Position numbers and translations under genes: made by a program. From NCBI GenBank assembly GCA_003485715.1, contig DNIF01000243.1, positions 1-10,025 of the forward strand: DNA of 10,025 bases, in the 5' to 3' direction. Below the pieces are notes generated by a model. That model was given only the letters and a program-made list of their open reading frames with translations. It did no database searches and was not told the DNA's origin. Positions 5,760 to 10,025 of the stretch are shown piece by piece. This stretch comes from Gammaproteobacteria bacterium. Lineage in GTDB: Bacteria > Pseudomonadota > Gammaproteobacteria > UBA7966. How positions within the stretch are numbered: position 1 is the stretch's first letter; every line of letters begins with the position of its first letter.

Positions 5760-6593
5760 TCAGACCGCCGGGGCGCGCGCCGGGCGCAGCCGCTCGACTT
5801 CGCCCGCACGCACCTGGCGTGCACCCGCAATGGTCTCGACCAGCAGCGCTCCATCGGCGAGCGGACCGCGCGCCCGACCCTCGTGCCGGACTCCTGCCTC
5901 AATCCACGACACCCACTGGTCGGCCAGGATATCCAGGGACCGCCAGCGCGGTAGCCAGACAGCGCTGTCCGCCGGATCCCAGGTTGCGAGGGCGTCGATG
6001 ATCGCGGGAATGACGGCCAGGGCGACCGTCTCGACCGTGGGGCCACCGTCCTCTGCCAGTTGCTCCAGGCTGGTCACCGATCCTGCCGCGGCGAATTCCC
6101 CCAAGTGGGGCTTTCGCACGTTCACGCCGATCCCGACGACCACCGCCAGGTCACCAGCGCCCGCACGGGTCTCAATCAACACGCCAGCGAGCTTGGCGTC
6201 ACCGGCCAGCAGGTCATTCGGCCATTTGAGACCAATCCGCCCACCACCCCAGGGTGCCAGCACCTCGGCAAGAACGAGACCTATCCGCAGGCTGAGCGGC
6301 CCGACCTGCGAGCGGTCGATCCCCGGGAAGACCCAACCGATGGAAAGGTAGAGGCCGGCACCCGGCGGTGAGTGCCATTGCCGACCATTCCTGCCCCGTG
6401 CACCAGACTGGGCATGGGCGAGGATCACCCAACCGTGACAGGCACCAAACGGCATCGCGAGCAGGAGATCGTTGGTGGAACGGGTCTCGCGCAGACGGGC
6501 CAGGCCCGCGATCCGTGCCCGAGCAGCGGGGCGACTCTGGCACAGCAGCGAGGGCAAGGTGCCCGTCCGGGTCCCGTCAGCGGCGTTCGTCAT
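5760..6593 (-). CDS. birA: Biotin-protein ligase, short form without DNA-binding domain
   Basis: This enzyme makes biotinyl-5'-AMP and transfers biotin to a lysine of the acetyl-CoA carboxylase carrier protein. The 277-residue product has ETRSTND (36-42), QSGARGRNGRQWHSP (62-76), LYLSIGWVF, LKWPNDLL (122-129), AKLAGVLIE (133-141), VVVGIGVNV (151-159), and a C-terminal SH3-like domain (about 230-270). There is no N-terminal helix-turn-helix, so unlike E. coli BirA it should not repress biotin genes. In the adenylate-binding loop the usual AGRGRxGR reads GARGRNGR, with Ala at the position of E. coli Gly115. ATG 6593 was chosen; it overlaps the upstream gene by 17 bases and lacks a good Shine-Dalgarno sequence, so coupling to the preceding gene is likely. 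ATG 6617 would add eight residues. The open frame to 6830 is within the upstream gene and is not family-like. Confidence 0.93.
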   Translation of the reverse strand: MTNAADGTRTGTLPSLLCQSRPAARARIAGLARLRETRSTNDLLLAMPFGACHGWVILAHAQSGARGRNGRQWHSPPGAGLYLSIGWVFPGIDRSQVGPLSLRIGLVLAEVLAPWGGGRIGLKWPNDLLAGDAKLAGVLIETRAGAGDLAVVVGIGVNVRKPHLGEFAAAGSVTSLEQLAEDGGPTVETVALAVIPAIIDALATWDPADSAVWLPRWRSLDILADQWVSWIEAGVRHEGRARGPLADGALLVETIAGARQVRAGEVERLRPARAPAV

Positions 6594-9500
6594 CAGTGAA
6601 GAAGGCGTCGAGGTCATCCGTGTCCTCGGAGCGGGGGGCGGGGCGAACCTCGAGGGTGTCATCTGTCGAGGGCAGCGATGCAGCATCTGCCTCTCGGCCC
6701 TCGGTCGCGCATGCCGCGGAGGCAGCGACGGGAGCCGCCGGTTCCGTGGCCCGAAATACCGTGGCAAACAATGCATCTGCCTCGTCGTTGGCCAGTGTCT
6801 CGGTGGCGCTTGGGCGGGATGCCGAGCCACGCAAGTCCGGGGAGACGACGGGCTCCGGGGCTACGGGGAGAACGACAGTCGCAAAGAAATCGTCGGGGCT
6901 TGCCACGCTTGGTCCCGACTCGCCCGAACCCTGATCGCGATCGGGCGGAGCGGGGTGGCTGGTGAAGAGTTCGTCTTCGGGGGCAAGCGGGGGATGGTCG
7001 GGAGCCGTCACCACGGCGGGGGCGCGTTCCACACCTCCGGAAAGGCCCGGGGTGCTCGGAAAGAAGATATCTGCTGGACCACGTCCGCCGGTGCTCTCAT
7101 CGCGGGCCGCGGCTGCCAATGGCGACATCGGCAAGTCATGGGTGGCGAAGAAGTCCTCGTCAAAGACCCCGGCATCTGCACCGACATCGGAATCGATAGG
7201 TGCGGCGGCAACGGGCCGGGAATCCGGTCGCGCCGCCAGCACGGTATGCTCAGTGGCCATCGCGGCGGGGTGCGACGTCTCCTGACCGCCCTCTCCATCC
7301 GCAGGACGCGGCCAGGCCGGCCCCTCGGCAGCCGGGCGATTCGATTCACCCACCGGTGCCGGTAGCGGATCGGATGTCGCGAGGGGGCCAGACAGCACCA
7401 CCGTCGAGCCATCGCTGGCCTCCTCGGCGACTGCGGTCCCGAGAAGATCCTCTGCGGGCAGGGAGGTGGCGGCGAACATCTGCGAGGCCATGAAGAGATC
7501 GAGTCCAGCCTCCTCATCGAGCAGATGAGCGGCCGGGTTGAAGTTGGGCTCCGTCAGATCGCCGGTGGCACTGAAGCGCGCCCCGCCGGTGGCGAGAGTC
7601 TCCGGTGGCCCGTCATCAGCCGGAGGGGCACTGGATGCTGTACTTCCCGATTGCGTCGAGTTGGATTCTGCGTTCTCGGCCTGCCTGCCCGTCAACGCCC
7701 CGCTCGCTTGGAGGCCTGCGGCGCCGACCATCGAAGCCACTCCTGCGGCAAGTCCTGGGCTGGAGGACGAGGCCTGGGTGCGATCAGCGACCAGCGTCGC
7801 CTCACCGGGCAACTCTGCGGCGAGTGTGGCGTCATGGTCCGGGCTGGTCACCTGCACGAAGCCGAACTCGTAGCGGTGAAAGCGGATGCGGTCGCCGGCG
7901 TGAAGCCGCTGCGGCTGGCCGCCGATCCGTTGACCGTTGAGGAAAGTGCCGTTTACCGATCCGAGGTCGCTCACGTACCAGGCATAGTCACGGAATTCGA
8001 TGAGTGCGTGCCGGCGCCCGATGGTTGGCTGGTTGAGCAACAGGTAGTCCAGCCGCTCTGCCTCCGTCCCGCCAACGCGCCCGATGGCGAGCGGTCGCGC
8101 ACCCAGCAGGATCTTCTCGTGGCCACTGTGGCGCTGGGGATCGGAGAGCCAGGCCTCTGGAGGCGCTACCGGGGGCGGAAAATCAGCGGCGGCCGCGCTG
8201 GCCGTCGGCTTGGCGCCCGATTCCCCGAGAGGGTCGCGACGTCGAGGACGCACGGCGAGCAACGCGCCAACAGCGATAAGCACGACGCCAGCGATGGTCG
8301 TCGCGATGATCCACATCGGCACCGGACCGCGGGCCTCCGGCGCTGGCGTCCCTGACGCCTCCGGCGATTGCACCGGCGTTGCGGCTGCAACCAAGGCCGA
8401 CGAGCCATCGGTGGCCGGGGCATGCAGATCGCCCGTCATCGGCGTGGCATCGCCCTCCACCCCTGCCGGGGTCGCCGCCGCTCCCGCCCCGGGTGTCGCG
8501 AGTGCTGCCGGAGTCTCACCCGGTCGGGTAACCATCGCATCACCTACAGCAAGCCCCTGCAATTCGTCGAGCGTAAGACCCGCCTCATCCAACAGGGCAA
8601 GTAGATCCTCGGCAGGCAGGCGGGTGGCCTCGACGAGTCGTTCCGCCTCGTCAGGGGCGCCACCGATCCGACTGGCAAGCAGCTCCAGCGCCGAAGCCGG
8701 CCCCACGGTGGTATCGACCGTCTCGGTCGCCTCGCCGGGCCGGCTGACCACGGTGCGGCCGGGGCCGAGCTCACGCAATTGCTCCAGCGTAAGGCCACCA
8801 TCCCTGACCAGTTCCAGCATGTCGGCCGGGCCAAGCTGCGACGCGTCCAGCACAGCCCTCAGCTCGGTGGGAGTAACATCCAGAAGCTCGACCAACTGGG
8901 CCAATGCCGGGTCTGCCGCGGCGACTTGCAGCTCGATAGCCGGAGTCGGCCCGCTGTCGCTCGCATCGGCAGAAGGCAACGCTGCGGCTGGCAGCGCGGC
9001 CCGCTGGGCAGCAGTGGAGGACGGAGCCGGCACGCGTGCCATGGCCGAGCTGAGGTCGGCGAAGGCGGTGGCGAGATCCGCAGCCGAGTCGGCGCGAACG
9101 AAGGAGGACTTTGTCGCGTTCGCCAAGTCTTGCAACAGGACGGCATCGGCCTGGGCGGTGAAGGCAATCGCATGAATCCGTACCCCGTCCCGTGCGGCGG
9201 TGGCTGCCAGTTGCTCGCGCAGATGCCGGGTGCTATCCGCATCGCGGGTGGCGTTTCCGGTGTCGACGATCCCGTCAGTCAAAAACACGATTGCACGCTC
9301 TGCTTCCGGGCGGGAGCGGGCAGCCAGTTCAGCCAGGGCCTTCTCGATTCCTGCGGCCATGTCCGTGAGGCGACCCCGATAGTCGAGGCTTTGCAGCGCG
9401 TCACGCAGTTTCGCGATTGTTCGCGGGCCTTGGTCGGTAAGGCCGAGGAGTACACGTGCCCGGTGGTCGAACAGCACGAGGGCGATCCGGTCCTCGGAGC

Positions 9501-9693
9501 CGGCTTGGCGCGCGAACTCCAGGACGGCCCCCCGGATGAGACGGTCGGGGTCGGTCTTGCGCATGCTCCCGGAATTGTCGAGCAGCAGGACGAGGTCACG
9601 GGGGGGTATGCGCTCTGCGCTGACACCTTCGGCGAAGGCCGTCAGACTGCAGAGGAGCAGGAGGCTGAGCAGGCTTTTCGCGAGAGTGGTCAA
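6577..9693 (-). CDS. VWA - transmembrane - FHA protein with long acidic tail
   Basis: The 1038-residue product has a signal peptide (1-26, TTLAKSLLSLLLLCSLTAFA then EGVSA). A von Willebrand A domain follows (about 33-220) with a complete-looking MIDAS: DNSGS at 39-43, Thr110 in RLTDMAAG, Asp140 in FLTDG. Next come a duplicated helical module (260-395), an Ala/Pro linker, a transmembrane helix (459-481, MWIIATTIAGVVLIAVGALL) followed by RPRRR, and an FHA domain (about 529-615; GRVGG, IGRRHAL, DLGSVNGTFLNGQRI). A disordered acidic tail (616-1038) carries repeated acidic-FF motifs. By the positive-inside rule the VWA domain is periplasmic, while FHA and tail are cytoplasmic. VWA domains bind protein ligands through a metal ion; FHA domains bind phosphothreonine. 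The start is TTG 9693 with GGAG six bases upstream, which gives a clean signal peptide; GTG 9705 is the alternative. The open frame to ATG 9918 adds 75 residues before the signal peptide and is unlikely. It leads the birA-coaX-SPOR operon. Specific function unknown. Confidence 0.78.
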   Translation of the reverse strand: MTTLAKSLLSLLLLCSLTAFAEGVSAERIPPRDLVLLLDNSGSMRKTDPDRLIRGAVLEFARQAGSEDRIALVLFDHRARVLLGLTDQGPRTIAKLRDALQSLDYRGRLTDMAAGIEKALAELAARSRPEAERAIVFLTDGIVDTGNATRDADSTRHLREQLAATAARDGVRIHAIAFTAQADAVLLQDLANATKSSFVRADSAADLATAFADLSSAMARVPAPSSTAAQRAALPAAALPSADASDSGPTPAIELQVAAADPALAQLVELLDVTPTELRAVLDASQLGPADMLELVRDGGLTLEQLRELGPGRTVVSRPGEATETVDTTVGPASALELLASRIGGAPDEAERLVEATRLPAEDLLALLDEAGLTLDELQGLAVGDAMVTRPGETPAALATPGAGAAATPAGVEGDATPMTGDLHAPATDGSSALVAAATPVQSPEASGTPAPEARGPVPMWIIATTIAGVVLIAVGALLAVRPRRRDPLGESGAKPTASAAAADFPPPVAPPEAWLSDPQRHSGHEKILLGARPLAIGRVGGTEAERLDYLLLNQPTIGRRHALIEFRDYAWYVSDLGSVNGTFLNGQRIGGQPQRLHAGDRIRFHRYEFGFVQVTSPDHDATLAAELPGEATLVADRTQASSSSPGLAAGVASMVGAAGLQASGALTGRQAENAESNSTQSGSTASSAPPADDGPPETLATGGARFSATGDLTEPNFNPAAHLLDEEAGLDLFMASQMFAATSLPAEDLLGTAVAEEASDGSTVVLSGPLATSDPLPAPVGESNRPAAEGPAWPRPADGEGGQETSHPAAMATEHTVLAARPDSRPVAAAPIDSDVGADAGVFDEDFFATHDLPMSPLAAAARDESTGGRGPADIFFPSTPGLSGGVERAPAVVTAPDHPPLAPEDELFTSHPAPPDRDQGSGESGPSVASPDDFFATVVLPVAPEPVVSPDLRGSASRPSATETLANDEADALFATVFRATEPAAPVAASAACATEGREADAASLPSTDDTLEVRPAPRSEDTDDLDAFFTDDERR
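6580..7521 (-). repeat. Dispersed acidic-Phe-Phe motifs in the C-terminal tail
   Basis: Within residues 725-1038 of the VWA/FHA protein, a motif of acidic residues followed by two aromatic or aliphatic residues recurs. Copies are GLDLFMAS (730-737), DEDFFATHDLP (845-855), ADIFFPSTP (874-882), EDELFTSHP (906-914), PDDFFATVVLP (933-943), ADALFATVF (972-980) and LDAFFTDDE (1028-1036). Spacers are 20-110 residues of Ala/Pro/Ser/Glu-rich sequence. The last copy is six residues from the C-terminus in the 9-residue form. This is a protein-level repeat, not a DNA repeat. Confidence 0.6.
8509..8916 (-). repeat. Two tandem copies of a ~60-residue helical module
   Basis: Residues 260-325 and 333-395 of the VWA/FHA protein align. 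ASQLGPADMLELVRDGGLTL matches ATRLPAEDLLALLDEAGLTL, and EQLRELGPGRTVVSRPGEAT matches DELQGLAVGDAMVTRPGETP. Each copy looks like two or three amphipathic helices ending in a short Val-x-Arg-Pro-Gly-Glu strand. I do not recognise the module. It sits in the periplasmic part between the VWA domain and the membrane helix. Confidence 0.7.
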
Positions 9694-9699
9694 GGAGGT

Positions 9700-9703
9700 C
9701 TCC
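9700..9703 (-). promoter_or_regulatory. Ribosome binding site supporting a TTG start at 9693
   Basis: Minus-strand GGAG is followed by ACCTCC and TTG (spacing six). The resulting protein begins directly with a typical basic, hydrophobic signal peptide. The GTG at 9705 overlaps this site and has only a weak upstream match. Confidence 0.5.
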
Positions 9704-9850
9704 ACTTCGTGCGGGGCTGGGCGGCTGGGCTGGGAGTGCCCATGCCCTTCGCGAGCATCGGCCGACCAGATCAGACGCGCATCTGAAGGAGTGCGCAGGA
9801 GGAGCGGCATGAATGCTTCGTGGTGAGAGACAGCACTCATGCTGTGCCTG

Positions 9851-9856
9851 AACATA
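9851..9856 (-). promoter_or_regulatory. Possible extended -10 element for the VWA/FHA operon
   Basis: On the minus strand TGG-TATGTT resembles an extended -10 (TGnTATAAT), about 155 bases before the chosen start. No good -35 lies 16-18 bases upstream; TTGCAT is 22 bases away. Weak evidence. Confidence 0.2.
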
Positions 9857-10025
9857 CCAGACGGCAGGCCCGATTCGGATGCAAGGAGGCTACAGAACTC
9901 GGCTCGAGTCGTCGGCACCGCGTTCTGCGCGATTGGCCGGGTCCAGCCAGCGCAATCAGCCCGTCATGAGGCTGGGGCCTGGCTCGGGTCCCAAGGCCAC
10001 GGTTCGAGCGGGGTCGGAGCTGTAT

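Larger units (their letters stand above)
9694..10025. other. Non-coding or unresolved right end
   Basis: I see no confident gene in these 332 bases. The VWA/FHA reading frame stays open upstream to 9918 but the sequence there is not protein-like. At the edge, two minus-strand frames enter from beyond 10025 and stop at 9956 (23 codons, ending SLMTG) and 9964 (19 codons, ending SQAPAS). Either could be the C-terminus of a co-directional upstream gene, but the stretch is too short to judge. Confidence 0.3.

Noticed and set aside
5756..6046. 97-codon N-terminal extension of coaX
   Set aside because: It lies inside birA in another frame, and CoaX proteins start just before the VDLGNSR motif.
6594..6830. 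79-codon N-terminal extension of birA that might hold a DNA-binding domain
   Set aside because: The sequence is Arg/Pro-rich with no helix-turn-helix pattern and overlaps the upstream gene.
7142..7161. The literal string FFAT in an acidic setting, recalling the eukaryotic VAP-binding FFAT motif
   Set aside because: The eukaryotic consensus is EFFDAxE and its MSP-domain receptors are eukaryotic; here FFAT is a coincidence of letters.
8084..9175. 363-codon plus-strand open frame opposite the VWA/FHA gene
   Set aside because: Ser/Ala/Arg-rich, no motifs, and antisense to a gene with clear domain motifs; open because of high GC.
9967..10025. Plus-strand ATG open to the right edge
   Set aside because: No ribosome binding site and only 19 codons visible; cannot be supported.

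Overview
The window is GC-rich bacterial chromosome, densely coded on both strands. The run birA - coaX - SPOR-domain protein - tRNA-Thr(UGU) matches an arrangement common in Gammaproteobacteria. The NAD-type formate dehydrogenase subunit and the VPLPA-type C-terminal sorting signal also fit an environmental proteobacterium. A gammaproteobacterium is the best inference; I cannot name a genus.

Left part (1-3582). A minus-strand gene running off the left edge encodes the gamma (FdsG/NuoE-like) [2Fe-2S] subunit of soluble NAD-dependent formate dehydrogenase. After a divergent intergenic region come three independent plus-strand genes. They are an EmrE-type small multidrug transporter, a PAP2-superfamily membrane phosphatase with an unusual Ser-Gly-Asp in place of Ser-Gly-His, and a secreted protein ending in a VPLPA-CTERM-like sorting signal. 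Two clusters of short inverted repeats precede the last gene, and a 16/17-bp tandem duplication covers its stop codon.

Right part (3658-9693), all minus strand. Read 5' to 3', a very compact operon encodes: a 1038-residue protein (signal peptide, von Willebrand A domain, duplicated helical module, transmembrane helix, FHA domain, long acidic tail); a short BirA biotin-protein ligase without a DNA-binding domain; type III pantothenate kinase CoaX; and a membrane-anchored SPOR-domain protein. Junctions are a 17-nt overlap, a 4-nt gap and a 4-nt overlap (GTGA). A 9-bp hairpin and a tRNA-Thr gene follow. The usual tRNA-Tyr/Gly/Thr-tuf continuation is absent; the convergent VPLPA-CTERM gene lies there instead.

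The most unusual object is the VWA-TM-FHA protein. Its predicted topology puts an integrin-like MIDAS domain in the periplasm and a phosphothreonine-binding FHA domain in the cytoplasm. The cytoplasmic tail carries about seven variants of an acidic-Phe-Phe short motif, two of which place Thr-x-x-Leu where an FHA domain would favour it. I see no kinase, phosphatase, exosortase, transposase, CRISPR array or phage gene in the window.
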